From Xylaria sp. FL1777 (lineage: Eukaryota; Ascomycota; Sordariomycetes; Xylariales; Xylariaceae): 64,000 nucleotides of DNA. How positions within the stretch are numbered: position 1 is the stretch's first letter; every line of letters starts with the position of its first letter. The notes below the pieces were generated by a model, which ran no database searches, had not been told where the DNA came from, and saw only the letters and a list, made by a program, of their open reading frames with translations. Positions 22,203 to 37,687 of this stretch are shown here, in pieces. The position numbers and the translations under genes were made by a program. The stretch lies in contig MU400590.1 in assembly GCA_022578965.1 (NCBI GenBank), forward strand, positions 144,538-208,537. The letters are read 5' to 3'.

Positions 22203-23732
22203 TCAGGGCCACATGCCGTCCCACATGTAGAGCCAGCCTCTCCAGTATTGATCAAAACTGCCCACGATATGAGATAACCCATCCCCTTCTGTGCCGGTCT
22301 TGTACGGTCGCGTATACAGCCCCCCCGTCTTGAGGTGGCGCCTCATGGCCAGATGTATCGAGAAACTGCTGGGCTGAACCCCTAGGAAGAACTCGCTTCC
22401 CAATAAGACCACATAATCGATCAGGCCCTGTTGATCCCAGCTGAGAGCTTCCAGCTCCTCCAGGTCCGCATCGGACAATAGATCCATCTTGGTCACGACC
22501 TTCATCTGTGCCATCTCAATAGCTGCTTCTATGAATTTGTCCGCTTCCGTTATGTTACCGGTCGCGAGGTAGGCTGTCCGGTACCCTCGCTTCTGGGCCT
22601 GCTTCATATAAGCTTCTGACTGCGTGTGGTAGTCTGGCCAGAAGCCCAAGGCGTCGCTCTCGGTTCGTAGGTGAATGCCAAGAAAGGCGCCGCCCTTGGC
22701 TCCGTCGGCACGAGCAAAGGCTTGCATCTTTTCCAGCGTCTTCTTCCCCAGCCGCAAGAACTTGTCGTTGAGCTTGAGAGTACTACCAAAGGTGGCGGCC
22801 ATCTCAGGCCCATCACGGTAGATCGGCCAATCGAATAGCACACCCCAGTTGAAGCGGATAAGGCGGGGATTTTCCTTGGTGGGCGCATGACCATTCTTCT
22901 CGTCGTTGAGCCACCTGCGGAAGCTCTGGCCGAAGCGATCGGTATGTTTATTCTGTTCGGCGGGGTCGCAGCCGTCCCGGTCCCCGAGGTCCTTTGGGGT
23001 GATGCTGTCGATCTTGGGAGACTCGCCGGCGCCGGGGATGTGTTCGGCATCGTCGTAGAGTGTGATCTGGGGACAGTATGTGTTGAAGGCGTCTCGGAAG
23101 TGCTGCTCGTCAAACATGTAAGAGAAAGGGAGGAAATCGGTGAAGAGATCGGCTAGGTCCTTCTCGTTGCGCTTGCGGATCTTGGGGACGGTAAGTCCCG
23201 TAGCACCGGCCTCGAGTGCATAGCGTAGACACGTCTGAATGTAGTTTCTTATGTTACCAATGCCGCCGGAGTTGTTGTCGCAAATGTAAACCAGCCCTTC
23301 GACCCATGTAGCCTCGTCGCAGACACGCTTCAGGGGCCAACCGACAAAAGGCGCATCGGGCTGCGACAAGTCGACTTCATTTCCAGGGCCCGATGGCAAG
23401 TACGGCGGAGATGATGAAGACTGTTGTCCCTGTATCGACGGCGCGTGTTTCGTATCAGATGAAGAGGAGGCAGTTGGTGTCGATGACGGCAAACCAGACG
23501 ACAGTGTGGAAGACAACGACGGTGACAACGGTGACGACGGCGACGACGATGACGACGATGATGACGATGATTTCGACTCGAACCAATCGACGGAGGGATA
23601 AGGATAGGAGCTCGTGTTAGGTAGTCGAAAGGTCCATACCGCGATCAGGAGGACGATACAGAGCGTCGGAAGAAAGATGTTTCGGCGAGGCATGAAGCCT
23701 GGGAGGGAATTCAGATAGCCATTGTGTGGCAT
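22203..23732 (-). CDS. Type II membrane glycosyltransferase, O-fucosyltransferase-like fold
   Basis: A single exon of about 509 residues from the ATG at 23732; the open frame begins further out with a GTG codon that is unlikely to be used. A short cytoplasmic tail is followed by one membrane anchor (FLPTLCIVLLIAVWTF). Then comes a Ser/Pro-rich stem of about 60 residues, with a run of about ten Ser, and a lumenal domain. That domain has CDNNSGGIGNIRN near its start, GIHLRTESDALGFW in the middle and FFLGVQPSSFSIHLAM near the end, a pattern shared with GDP-fucose O-fucosyltransferase-like proteins. A Golgi glycosyltransferase role is likely; donor and acceptor are unknown. Confidence 0.65.
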   Translation of the reverse strand: MPHNGYLNSLPGFMPRRNIFLPTLCIVLLIAVWTFRLPNTSSYPYPSVDWFESKSSSSSSSSSSPSSPLSPSLSSTLSSGLPSSTPTASSSSDTKHAPSIQGQQSSSSPPYLPSGPGNEVDLSQPDAPFVGWPLKRVCDEATWVEGLVYICDNNSGGIGNIRNYIQTCLRYALEAGATGLTVPKIRKRNEKDLADLFTDFLPFSYMFDEQHFRDAFNTYCPQITLYDDAEHIPGAGESPKIDSITPKDLGDRDGCDPAEQNKHTDRFGQSFRRWLNDEKNGHAPTKENPRLIRFNWGVLFDWPIYRDGPEMAATFGSTLKLNDKFLRLGKKTLEKMQAFARADGAKGGAFLGIHLRTESDALGFWPDYHTQSEAYMKQAQKRGYRTAYLATGNITEADKFIEAAIEMAQMKVVTKMDLLSDADLEELEALSWDQQGLIDYVVLLGSEFFLGVQPSSFSIHLAMRRHLKTGGLYTRPYKTGTEGDGLSHIVGSFDQYWRGWLYMWDGMWP

Positions 23733-25126
23733 CACGAAAGGAGAGCCCAGAGCATAAAATGCTGCACAGGGGAATATGCTTGATGGTTTGTCGGTTGAGC
23801 TGCGTGGCACCGCGCCCGCGGTCGATTTGGGTTTAGCTCAAACTGCCAGCACGCTTTGCAGGGACGTACAGCACCTCAAGGTACCGAGTATAGCGGTAGC
23901 TGTATGTACAAATTCAATCCTGCTCAGTTGAAACTAATAGGGGTGGGTATGAGGTCAGGCGGGTTGGAAAGAAGGTGCTGTGTAGGTAGGTACGCAAATA
24001 TAAAAAGACAAATTAAACAAAAAAAAGAAAAAGGAAAAAAAAAAGAAGTTGGCGATGTTTAAGAGGAAAGAGGTCACCGCTTATCTGCCTGCTCGTATAG
24101 AATGGCGTGCGCTGTTATGTCGTATTAATAGGTCAACAAATATACGTACCATTACAACATTGCCATTCTCCCTTCTCTCCAATCCCCCTTCTGTCTTTCT
24201 TTCTTTCTTTCTTTTTACTCGTGGCTACCATCATCGTTACCTCTCAGCCTGCAGCGCGTTATATACATGTAACCACCTGCAGACTTGACCGAAGTATATT
24301 GATCCATCCATTCGTCAGGCACTCATACTTGGGTACCATTGCCTCTACTGCGTATACGCAGTATACAAACCTTGCATGCATGATTATCTACCCAGGTAGG
24401 TTAGGTTAGGCCAGTAGTAAGGGGGGTAAGAATCCATCGTAAGACTCATGTTCTAAAATCCGCACTACAATCCTCTATCTAACGAATCTAGTGTAGCCCG
24501 CGAACCTAGCTAAACTAGCCAAAGAGATACCTGGGTACAGTTACTCAACACATCTACACTGGAACCCCATCTTTACGGTTCTAATGCACGTAGACTCGCT
24601 TATGCTGTCTGTCCATGAGTACTGGTAATTAGTCTATCGTCTCGTCTGGCTCGTGAACATGGAATGTGTAATCAGTGTGCCTGAGACATAGCTCCCTCAT
24701 GGTACAGTGACAGCCTGGTATGGGTAGATTCTCATTGGTAGTCGCCGGCGTTGGTCTAAGCGAGTACGCAGGTCCCCGACAGTCTCACTACGAAAAGACA
24801 CATCCTGATGCGCAGTAATATCTCACTAAGCCTGGACTGACAGCCGTAATACGCGGTATATGAGAGCTTAAGACTCCTTTATGCCTATCCTTATTTCCTA
24901 TCGTATCCCGTCATATTATTCTGTCATACCTCGTGAGTGATGCGCATTATCTATGTCTCTACAACCTGTACAGCATAGCGTGGCAGCTTGCGCTCTTATC
25001 GCACAAATGATGCATGGCTCTGCACTCCTTTACAGTGAATCACTTTCTGGGGAGTAGCTTGTTCTTGCATCGGTACGTAAACTAACCTCTTGATTATCTC
25101 TAGCCCACAGACGCTCGTCAGTCATC
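23733..25126. other. Long intergenic region
   Basis: About 1.4 kb without a supported gene. It contains an A-rich purine tract (about 24000-24045), short TTTC repeats (about 24197-24213) and a brief GGTAGGTTAGGTTAGG run near 24395. These look like promoter tracts and simple repeats. Confidence 0.5.
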
Positions 25127-26894
25127 CTAAGCCTTGGCGATCCAACCTGAGTTGATGAAGAAATCAAATATCCTGCCCCCCTTTTGGGAATCTAGTCGAC
25201 AAATCTCCTTGACCTGCTTCTTCTTGAGGCTACCATTCCCCTTGAGCGCCTCCTTGAGCACCTGCTCTTTGATCATGAGGTAGGGCTTTGGTTGAATCCG
25301 AGACACCTTGCACAACTCCACCTCTTCTGGTGTCAGAAGGTGAATATCAGGCGCGCCGTCCTCGCTAAGATTGAGGGGCTGCACCCCTGAAATGGGTTGC
25401 GAGACAAACCGTGGTCGGGTGTGCGTGGAGCTCCCGTTGGTGACGACGCCGTTTGTGGCAGGCTCGTTGGCATGACCGTCTGTTAATGGTTTAGATTCGC
25501 CATTCGTAGGCGCATCAGGCGCCCCTTGCATAGCTGTCGCGGTACTGTTTGTGCCTGGCCGGAATGGAAGCTCTGGCGCTACTAAGAGAGCTGCTCCGCT
25601 CGGCGGCTCGGGTTGCACATTCTGCTTGGAGCGTTGTGCCGAAGCCAGTCTTTCGCGGTCCATGGACCCCATAGGTATGGCCTTCTGGATACGCTGCGCC
25701 TTCTCCTGCTCGTACTTCTCGCCGCTACGGAGGTCTCCAATCTTGAGATTTCTCCACTCCTGTAACTGGCTGATGGCTTGACGTAGGTTCAGTTCATCAA
25801 GTAGCCCTTGGCATAAGGCTTCGAAGTCGTTATGATTCATCATGCGGGCAAATGGCTTAGCCTTGTTGAGGAGGTCTCGTTCTTCCTTGGTCCTCCTCTT
25901 CTCGAGTCTGGTGTTTTCTCTGTATTCCAGCAAGTTATGTTCAAAGATAACCTTTTTCCGCTCCACCCGCTGTGTTAATCGACAATTGTAAATATCCATG
26001 ACGGTAAGCTTGAGTTCCATTTCAGGTTCGAGTTCGCCACTTCGAGGATTGATCCCATCACCAGGATCAAACTGCATCAGCTGGACAGCTTCTTCGGCTT
26101 CATTGGCGTATTCAGTCTCAAATTCGAGACGACCAGGCATATACCCTTGAATCTCATGACAAGAGGGTACACTAGCTGTGGGCTTGGTCTTGGGTGGTAG
26201 GGGAGGGGCATTCTTCTGCGCTTCTCGTCGTTCTTCGATCCTGCGCTTTTTGCGCGCTTGGAATTGGTCACGGGAGATCTCCTGGGCTAACTCCATGTCA
26301 TCCGGACGACAGCGTTTTGGCAGGGGAAAGCACGGCGAGTCTACGTAGACTTTGAGGTAATGATCGCGAACTTCGTCCTTGTGGCGGTAACCGCCAATAT
26401 GATCTGCTATGTCGGCCCAGGAACCCAGACCATATATCTCGCAACCTTCCAGCAGGAGGAGTTCTTCGTCGGCACCCCAGTCGTGATCGAATATGGGGAT
26501 GGAGTTCTGTTCTATAACGCGATACGGATGGGTGGCTGGTTGGTGGGAGCCGCTCGAGGCTCCGCTTGCGAAGCATTGTACACATAAGTCGTACTCATTG
26601 CAAGCGCTATGAGCACATCTTATGCGAACCTAATGGCGAGTAAGTAAAACTCTAGAGTAGCATATATGCGGCGCTTATCTGAGGGCACGAGGTAAAGTAA
26701 AGCATGTGTGTCGGTGCGCATAAACCCCAAGCAACCCTGAGGGGAAGAATGATACAGCCAGCTAAAGCTCATGATCAAGACAACAAGACAACAGGACGTA
26801 CAGTGGATGTGATGTCTGCAGAACACACGTCGCAGACATATTTCACACCGCCCTCACCGCCCCTAGTCGCGGTTTTCTTACGGATGACGCCCAT
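25127..26894 (-). CDS. ADA2: SAGA transcriptional adaptor Ada2
   Basis: Minus-strand exons 26802-26894 and 25127-26629 encode about 531 residues. The N-terminus is a ZZ zinc finger beginning [10 protein letters not shown] and continuing across the intron with [21 protein letters not shown]/Myb domain follows ([22 protein letters not shown], split here as DWGADEEL and [13 protein letters not shown]) near residues 82-125. The middle has the conserved [10 protein letters not shown] and FEHNLL stretches. The C-terminus is a SWIRM domain ending [13 protein letters not shown]. Ada2 links Gcn5 acetyltransferase to the rest of SAGA in the nucleus. Length and domain order match fungal Ada2. Confidence 0.93.
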
Positions 26895-29576
<2,682 letters not shown>

Positions 29577-29698
29577 CAAGCCGGATTACAAGATTCTCTT
29601 GGGATATAAAACGTTGGACCATGTATAAAACTCATATGACACACATAGACGGATCGGATGGCCCGACCATTTTCCATATCCTATCTACAGTTCTAAGC

Positions 29699-30327
29699 CT
29701 ACGCCTGCACATAGAAGCTGTACTGGGAAACCATCCAAGTAATGCCAACAGTAGCGAAGAAGAATGGAAATAGAATGGGAGGACCTAGGTATGCCGAGCG
29801 ATATACAGCCCACTCAGATCCGAAGTGGAAAAGGGCGATGACGTAGGTCCAGATAGCAATGCTGTATACGGGCGCAATATGGATGTGGTAGCTCGCATAG
29901 ATGCGCACAACGGCGGCTAGAAATGTGTAGGTGCCGAACAACCTCGCAGCCAAGGGCGTGACCTGGTCGGCGGTGCGGCCATCCTTGGTGTTGGTGGCGG
30001 AAGCGGGCGTCAATTTATCGATCGAGTCTTCCGGGTCGAAGCTGGCGGACTTGGCTTGTGTAGAGGGATTGGGCACGAATTGGCCGTTGTAGAGGCGGCG
30101 CGAGTAGTGCAGAGTGAGGTAGTTCTGTAATGAATTGCCGACGGAGATGACGGAAAGCTAAGGGAAGAAGGCAGGTCAGTAAGCATGAAGCTTATGCTTG
30201 ATAGATGGATGCGCTACGGGAAAGGAAGCGCAAAAAAGGTTGGAGAGCTTACACCGAACATGTAATAGGGCAGATAGCCTGGACCTGGTGGCAGGTAGGC
30301 TTTTAGGGCGTCTACGATGGCTGCCAT
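29699..30327 (-). CDS. ERG28: Ergosterol biosynthesis scaffold Erg28
   Basis: Minus-strand exons 30253-30327 and 29699-30157 encode about 177 residues. The protein has an N-terminal segment LPPGPGYLPYYMFG and a family-like LSVISVGNSLQNYLTLHYSRR, split by the intron. It also has TPLAARLFGTYTFLAAVVR and a following stretch around YSIAIWTYVIALFHFGSEW. It has about four membrane segments. Erg28 is an ER membrane scaffold that holds the C-4 demethylation enzymes (Erg25, Erg26, Erg27) together. A polar insert (about residues 50-80) is longer than in yeast but normal for filamentous fungi. Confidence 0.9.
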
Positions 30328-30980
30328 GGTTGATTTGAAGATGCGGTTGTAGAATTGTAGAAACCGACAACACGAGACGAATCGTTGCTTAGGAAGGATA
30401 TCACTACCTAAGTTCTATCGGAAATACCTGTAGGTATGTAGCGGGCCATAAGACGGCGGTTATCTCGCGACTTGTATACGAGTACGGTATCTTAGGTAAG
30501 GTACCTTAGAACTACACCAACTATGCCGCGATAGGTAACTCCTAGGGCTTTCTTATCGATAATCCATACCTAGGTAAATAGCAGCCGGATTCTAGACATC
30601 GAGCTTGGATTCGTTCTGGTTCCTGTTCCGGTCATGATGGTTTAAGGTATCTACCTACTTTAAGTACCTACTGGATTTTTTGGAGACCTTAATCGGTCCA
30701 ATGACCTCATTGCTAGAGCTCTACATGAGCTCCTACTAGCCGTATTAGGCTTCATACACAGTAGCCGACAACGTTTTACCATCCACCAAACCTAATGCGA
30801 ACAACCTAGGTATTGCCTCAGCACGCCAATTCGTGGCTCGTGGCCCTCAACAAAGTATAAAAAGTACAATTGGTACACACTGGTTTCGAAAGACCTGTCT
30901 ACTACAACATATTTGCTCCTATCTTCTCCTCAGGTGTTTCGTCAGTCGCGTCATACACGCGTGCCTGAAGAGAAACGAAA
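30328..30980. other. Divergent spacer, ERG28 and ketoacyl reductase
   Basis: Spacer between divergent lipid-metabolism genes. It contains several GGTACC and CCTAGGTA words but no gene. Confidence 0.5.
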
Positions 30981-32062
30981 ATGGATACCATTCACGACAT
31001 GATTGCTGCCGTGCCACGGACTGCCCAGCTCGCTCTCGCAGGTCTGGGTGCTCTGTGGGTAGGCTCCAAAGTCCTGAGCCTGCTTGATCTAGTCTTGAGC
31101 ATGTTTGTGCTCAGCGGCACCAATGTGAGCCTATCCTAGGAACAAGCACGCCGCCACTACTTCCACATCGAAGCCCGGCACTGACTCTATGCGTACACTT
31201 GCAGCTCCGAAAATATCGCCGTAAAGGCACTTGGGCCGTTGTTACCGGTGCATCTGATGGTCTCGGCAAAGAGTTTGCGACTCAGCTTGCCGTCAAAGGG
31301 TTCAATCTTCTTCTTGTATCTCGAACTCAGTCCAAGCTCGAAACATTACAGAACCAGCTACGTGCCAAGCATCAGGGTCTCGAAACAGACATTCTCGCCA
31401 TGGACTTTGCAGCAGTTGACAACGATGCCGATTATGCTCGTCTAGCCAAGCGCATCGATGGTCTTGACGTCGGTATCCTGATCAACAACGTCGGCCAGAG
31501 CCATAGTATTCCCGTTCCATTCACTCTCACCGATGAAACCGAAATGCAGAACATCATCAATATCAACTGCAGGGGGACCTTGAAAGTTACCCGGATCGTG
31601 GCCCCGGGCATGCAGAATCGCCGACGTGGTCTCATCCTCACTATGGGAAGCTTTGGCGGCTGGTCGCCCACGCCGCTGCTGGCCACATACTCCGGCAGCA
31701 AGGCTTTCCTCCAATTCTGGTCAACAGCACTTGCCGCCGAGCTCAAGCCTGACAATGTAGATGTCCAGTTGGTTCTGAGCTACCTTGTCACGACAGCGAT
31801 GAGCAAGGTGCGTCGTACTAGCTTGTTGATTCCAAGCCCGAAGCCGTTTGTTCGTGCAGCTCTAGGAAAGGTGGGCGTGGGCAGCTGGCACAACATGGCC
31901 TTTACGTACACACCACATTGGAGCCATGCACTCATGGCTTGGTTCGTCGAGAACACAGTGGGTATCGGCAGCTTCATTACCCTGAAGGTCAACCGATCGT
32001 TGCATATAGACATCCGCAATCGAGCGCTGAGAAAGGCTGCTCGGGAGGCCAAGAAGGACTAA
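30981..32062 (+). CDS. IFA38: Very-long-chain 3-oxoacyl-CoA reductase (Ifa38/KAR)
   Basis: Exons 30981-31124 and 31205-32062 encode about 333 residues. An N-terminal membrane anchor ([19 protein letters not shown]) precedes the SDR domain. The cofactor motif is [12 protein letters not shown], followed by INNVGQSH, the Ser in TMGSFGG and the catalytic YSGSK. The enzyme catalyses the first reduction in microsomal fatty-acid elongation, giving 3-hydroxyacyl-CoA for very-long-chain fatty acid and sphingolipid synthesis. The C-terminus ends basic (AAREAKKD), a plausible ER-retention signal. It is divergent from ERG28. Confidence 0.92.
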
Positions 32063-33305
32063 AGAGCGGCTTAGCAATATCAGATGAAGATACGACACAG
32101 TGGATAAGCGAAGATTCCTTATCTTCCAAGGAGCGTCGCTTTTCTTTTTTATTCGAGGTTCACGTCGCATTGGACGTTGAAGCTGTCAGCACGAAATAAA
32201 CTATACTAGAAAGTTTTATTTTGGTGGAAGCATACCTATGCCTCCAACATGCCATGCTGTTTGTTACCTGGCTGTTACCCGGTAATGGAGCCTCTTGATA
32301 CCATATGAGCTAGGTACCTACTAAATATGTTTCATGACGAAGCGTACGGAATACCTACTTAAGTACCTAGGTACATACTTAACTTCAGAGTAAACTAGCC
32401 GCAAATACATATGTGTGTTATTCTAGCTATTTACTTAAGTACCTACCTACCAGCTATGTAGGCAATTACAGGTAGGTAATCAACATTAGTACATTACACT
32501 ATGTAGATTTTTAGTGGCGCTAGAGCTCCCTAAGCTTCAATGTTGTATAGCTAGGTACCTACATAGGTATATACATAGGTAGATCGATCTCTCTATACAT
32601 ATAGTATATGTACCTGTGTAGGAGGTAGGTACATACCTACTTAGGTACTTACATTCAGAGATTCCACAATTTTCTGTCCAATCCCCTTGAATGCACCTAC
32701 ATACATGTTCGAGCTAACCCACAGAAGGCTAAGTATCAAGGTAATTGGCCAACCACTACCACCTGGTACCTTTCCTACCTAACATTGTAGGTACTGTACC
32801 AGCATCAGCGCACCCTAGCAAAAAAAAAATATCCAGCCTCTTCGCATCCACCTAGGCGCTTGTGTTGACATACAACATAAACGCCCCTAGCAGCAGCACC
32901 TACAACACACCTACAGTACACGAACACCTGCGCACAGAACACCACGAAGCTGCTGCACGCCGCGCAGGTTCTCCAAGGCTACACCATCCGCCATTCTTTT
33001 CTCCCCTCCTCTCTCCCTCCTAAGAGCTCTCCTCTCACAAGTGCGACCACGGTGCTGCAGCTCGACGCGTCTCCTGCTTGCCATCCCTCCCTACTACATC
33101 GCTCCCCCCCAAGTGCCGGCTTCTCCATCCCCATTGATGATCCGGTAGCTTCTGGTCCAGCTGCCGCTCTGGCTTGCTCGTGCCTCGATTCCCTCTCTTC
33201 ACCGCGGCACTCCTGGATGCATTAGGCTAGAATTCGCACGGTTTATATCGCCGCCCTCGTCCGTCACCGCCGCTACCATCGCCCGTCCGACGACAGTCAC
33301 GCGCC
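32063..33305. promoter_or_regulatory. Repeat-bearing spacer and Nup170 promoter
   Basis: No gene. The left half is dense in TAGGTACCTACC-like words. The right half, from about 32990 to 33120, is pyrimidine-rich (CCTCTCTCCCTCC words), as expected for a constitutive fungal promoter. Confidence 0.55.
32330..32660. repeat. Dense TAGGTACC/CCTACC palindromic words
   Basis: More than ten copies of 6-10 base words such as TAGGTACCTA, ACCTACCT and TTAAGTACCTA occur in about 330 bases, in both orientations. The same words recur near 27320, 27640, 30420-30660 and 63540-63640. They look like a genome-wide intergenic simple repeat and are not a defined element. Confidence 0.55.
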
Positions 33306-36300
33306 ATGTCCTTCCCGCAAACGCCCGGCCAGGCTTTACCGGGCGCCTTTCTCAATACGCCCGCCCTCGCATCACGCTTCGGCACCAACGCTCAGCAGGA
33401 TCCCGTCCGTCGTCGTCTCTTCGCCCAGCCCTCGACGCGCCCGGGTACTGGCGCCGCCGAGACTGCTCCCCGCGCGAACTCGGGCACAAATGCTGGCCAG
33501 ATCGTTGTTGGCGACGACGACCTCTTGACGCGAGCTGCACAGTCACCCGCATCTCCCCAACCTCCTCTCGCAAAGGCCGCTGGCTTCATTAACAATGCGC
33601 TGGCGAGAGACGAGCGCTATCCTGAGCTGGATAGCTATTGCAGGCGTGAGTTTTCCTTGAGACATGAGAGCTGGCCGCCCTGGCTGCTTTGTCATGTCCC
33701 ATACTACATACTAACTTAGTCTTAGAAATATCCTCCGAATACGACTTGACAAATATCGACTCTGCGTGGGCACCATTCCAGCAAACACACCACTTCCAAA
33801 TCCCCCAGACCGTCTTCGAACAGTATGACCGTGCCGAAGTTTCCACTGCGATGGGATTGTTTGCCGAGCTCAACCACGCCTGGGTCGCTATCGACAACTG
33901 CTTATATTTATGGGATTATACGCATCCCAATCCCGAGCTTATCGGCTACGAGGACAGCCCTCATAGCATTTCTGCCGTGAAGCTCGTTGCGCCGAAACCA
34001 GGCGTATTTAACAGCGTCATAAGCCACATTCTTGTCGTCGCCACGGCTCATGAAATGGTTCTACTCGGTCTTGCTGCCAGGGAAACTGCTACGGGCTCTA
34101 TGAGTATAGAGCTTTACGGGACCAGGATGTCGCTGCCGTTGCGTGGGGATGTAAATCTCATCGCGGGCTCTGCAAGTGGACGTATCTTTTTCACGAGCAG
34201 GGCTGACAGCGATATCTACGAGTTATACTACCAACAGGAGGAAAAATGGTTCTCCAGTAGGACTGGGAAGATTAACCATTCGTATCCGGGTTGGAGTGCC
34301 GTAGTGCCTAATCCCACTCAGATGCTCTGGGGCAAGAATGCTGCCGAACATATCGTGGATCTCGTCATAGACGATAGCAGAAATCTCCTCTATTCCCTCT
34401 CAAATACGTCGACAGTTCGCACCTATCATATCGAGGCGCCCGATAAGTTGACCAAGGTTATCGAGAAGACTAAGAATGACTTTCTGCGTGATATTGCCCA
34501 TGCATTGAGTGTTGTATCCCCTCTACTTGGCGAGCGCATGGAGATCGTGTCCATTTGCCCTGTGTCTGCCACCGAGGACAATAAGGTACATCTTATGGCC
34601 TTGACCAATACGGGTTGCCGCTTGTTCATGAGTGCTACTAGCGCATCATCCTACATGTTGGGATCCTCGAGTCAGGCACCTCAGAGCATGCAGCTGCAAT
34701 CGATCAAGTTCCCCCCTCCTGAGGCGGGCCAACGACGATCCAGAGCAGATCCCTTCAATGGGCCAGGCGAGCCTACTAATGTTCAGTCCAGATCGTTAGA
34801 GACCAGTCGCCGTGGAGTTCGGTTTCCCCCTGGCTACTTCCTAGACTTCGTTCGGAAGGCCGATCGGCCGGACATTGACGTATTATTCATATCAGCCCCC
34901 GATAGCGGTCGCATCAAGAATGGTAGTCGGACACAAACTTTGAGATACTATGAGCAAGCCAATTGGATGGAGATCAATAGTAGGGCTGAAGATATTGGTC
35001 TCATTACCAAACCATTCGCCGCGACAAACCAGCCGACAGGTTTCGGAAACGAACTCGCAGTCCAATTTGATAACCCTAGCGGAGGCGAGTTCGCTATTCT
35101 TACCAACAACGGTGTTTATATCATGCGACGCAGGAGGCTGATCGATATCTTTGCGTCGGTCATAAGGACCACGGCCGGGGACGAAGGATTAAAGACAGAA
35201 GTAAGCAGGTTTCAGAGTTCTTATGGTCGCGTCGAGACCATCACGGCCGCACTCGCCGTCGCTTGTCGGCAGGGGGACAGCGGTCGATTTAGCGTTGGGC
35301 GCAGTGCCATTGACCAGCCCACACTGGATCGGGCTAGGCAAGTGTTCATTAACTTCGGCGGTAATCCTATGCTGCCTGAGCAAGACGGACAACCTGCCAC
35401 CGTCGAAATGGTTCGTCCATCGTCACGCCACGGTGCTATCACACTCTACCTCAGCAGATTAGTTCGTTCGTTGTGGAAATCGAGAGTAGTCTCAGTAGGC
35501 TCCAATGGTGCGGGAGGCTTGGTTGTGAACAGCGCTATTCCGCAACCCAAGCTAAGAGAGGTACAAGACAGCGTCATTGCGTTGAAGAACTTCCTCAATG
35601 ATAATCGCTCATTCATTCAAGGTCTCTCGGGCGCTTCGGATTTGCGACGAGCAGCGAGCAAACAGGAAGAGCTTGCATTGCAAGGAGAGCACCAAGCCAT
35701 GCATGCTGTGGAAGTTCTCATGACAGACATAACAGAGGGTATTTCATTTGCCATGACACTGTTTGAGGAACGAGTCACCGATATATACGCCAGGTTAGAA
35801 GAGACCTCTCAACAAGGCCTCAGGGAGCTTACCTATGAGCGCCTCTTTTCACAGACGCCTGGGAAAGAGCTGGCCAAAGTGCTTGTGAAGGCAATTGTAA
35901 ACCGAAATATCGAGAACGGATCTAACGTGGAGACGGTAGCAGACGCACTACGGCGTAGGTGCGGGAGCTTCTGCAGTGCCGATGATGTCGTGATCTTCAA
36001 GGCCCAAGAGCAACTCAAGAAAGCATCAGAACCCTCCTTGAACGCCAACGCATCACGCACCCTCCTACACGAAAGTCTGAGGCATTTCCAAAAAGTCGCC
36101 GGCAGCCTTTCGCAAGCTAACCTCGAGTCGGCTATTCAACAATACATTCAGCTTCGTTACTACGCCGGCGCTATCCAACTTTGTCTGCTAGTGGCCGAGG
36201 CAAAAGATCGAGGCAAGTCGGCGCTATACTGGGTTAATGACGGGAAACCTGCTGGTGACCCTAGATCGAATGCCTTCGATCAGCGTAGGGTTTGTTACGA

Positions 36301-37687
36301 CCTAATTCATCGAGTACTTCTAGACCTAGATGCTGCGTCGAGTAGGGAACCTGAAATAGTTGATAACAAACCAACACTCATCGCAACCAAACGCGCCGAA
36401 GCCTACGACGTCGTCAACAACTCTAAAGACGAAGTTTTCCACGTCGATCTCTACGATTGGTATATAAAACAAGGATGGACGGAGCGTCTCCTTGCAATCG
36501 ACTCTCCATACGTCACCACGTTCCTCCGCCGGCTCGCCTCCCAAGATGTCAGCCATGCCGAGCTTCTTTGCCGCTTCTACACAATGCGTACGATGTATTT
36601 CAATGCTGCTAAAGTTCAATCAGACCTTGCGCAATCTGACTTCGCCCTCACCATCAAAGACCGTCTCCATTTACTAAGCAGGGCAAAGACCAATGCCAGC
36701 GTAATGACACCTGGAGTCAGCCGTCAGGAACAACAACTACTTAATCACGATGTCACAGAACTCTTAGACGTTGCAAACATTCAAGACGATTTGCTGGAGC
36801 GGTTGAAGTCGGACACTAGGATTCCCCCCGAGCGACGACCTGAGATTCAGAAGGCCTTGGATGGCAAGATCCAGCCTCTCTCTGATGTAAGTTACATATA
36901 CACCAATGTTGAATTTAACTATTGTGTTGCAACCCAACAGTCACTAACTCATGGGCAGCTCTTCAACCTCTATGCTGATCAGGCAGGGTACTATGACCTA
37001 TGCTTGGTCATTTATCACGTCGCAGACTTTCGAAATCCAACTACAATTGCTCAGACATGGACGAGCCTGATCCAGCAGACACATGATGAGGTAGTCGACC
37101 AGTTAGCGGCATTCCAGGAGGAGACTCAGAGACGAGGTGTGGCGCCGGGAGATCCCCCACCGCAACCATATGAGACAATGGTTGCCAAGATCGAGGATAT
37201 TTGCCATCGTTCCAGCAAAGATTCCTTTATCTTCCCGGTACCTTCTCTTATGCCAGAGATTTGCCGGTACGCGGTAGAGAACGCTCAAGATGGCCGGATA
37301 GGCGCCGATGTTAACTGGCCTGTTAATCTTTTTCTCCATCTCGACGTTAGCCATGACCTAGTGGTTCGAGTTCTTGAAACCATGTTTGAAGCACAAGATG
37401 TACCATTCCGAGGTGCTGCGAGAGCCAGATTGGTAGAGTGGATATGCCATGCTGTGGGTTTGTGGATTCGTGAACTCGGCAGACATGGTCGGCCAGAGGC
37501 AAAATTAGAATTCTGGGTAGGTGAACTCATCGCAGATTGCGATACCTGGGCGTCGGCGAACGTACGCGGCACCAACGAGGGAGGCAAGGATCCCCGAGAC
37601 ATCGCGAGGGAGGTAAAGGATATAAAGAGGGCTGTGGAGGGGCTTATTGTAGCACCTGTAGGAAGTCGGGGCATCGGCTTCTTTTGA
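33306..37687 (+). CDS. NUP170: Nucleoporin Nup170 (Nup155 family)
   Basis: Exons 33306-33645, 33720-36886 and 36959-37687 encode about 1411 residues. A disordered, Pro/Ala-rich N-terminus is followed by the family core beginning ISSEYDLTNIDSAWAPF. Next come the beta-propeller strand region with AIDNCLYLWDY, then a long helical solenoid ending in LEFWVGELIADCDTWAS. Nup170 is an inner-ring scaffold of the nuclear pore and touches the membrane. The last intron (36887-36958) is 72 nt, a multiple of three, with no in-frame stop, so an unspliced form would add 24 residues. Its gtaagt and gcag borders argue that it is a real intron. Confidence 0.93.

Noticed and set aside
22604..23620. Large alternate frames within the glycosyltransferase gene
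   Set aside because: Shadows created by its GC-rich codons and Ser run; no independent motifs.
24388..24412. TTAGG-like run suggesting an interstitial telomere
   Set aside because: Only two to three imperfect units, pentameric rather than the fungal TTAGGG. Better seen as part of the TAGGTA-type spacer words.
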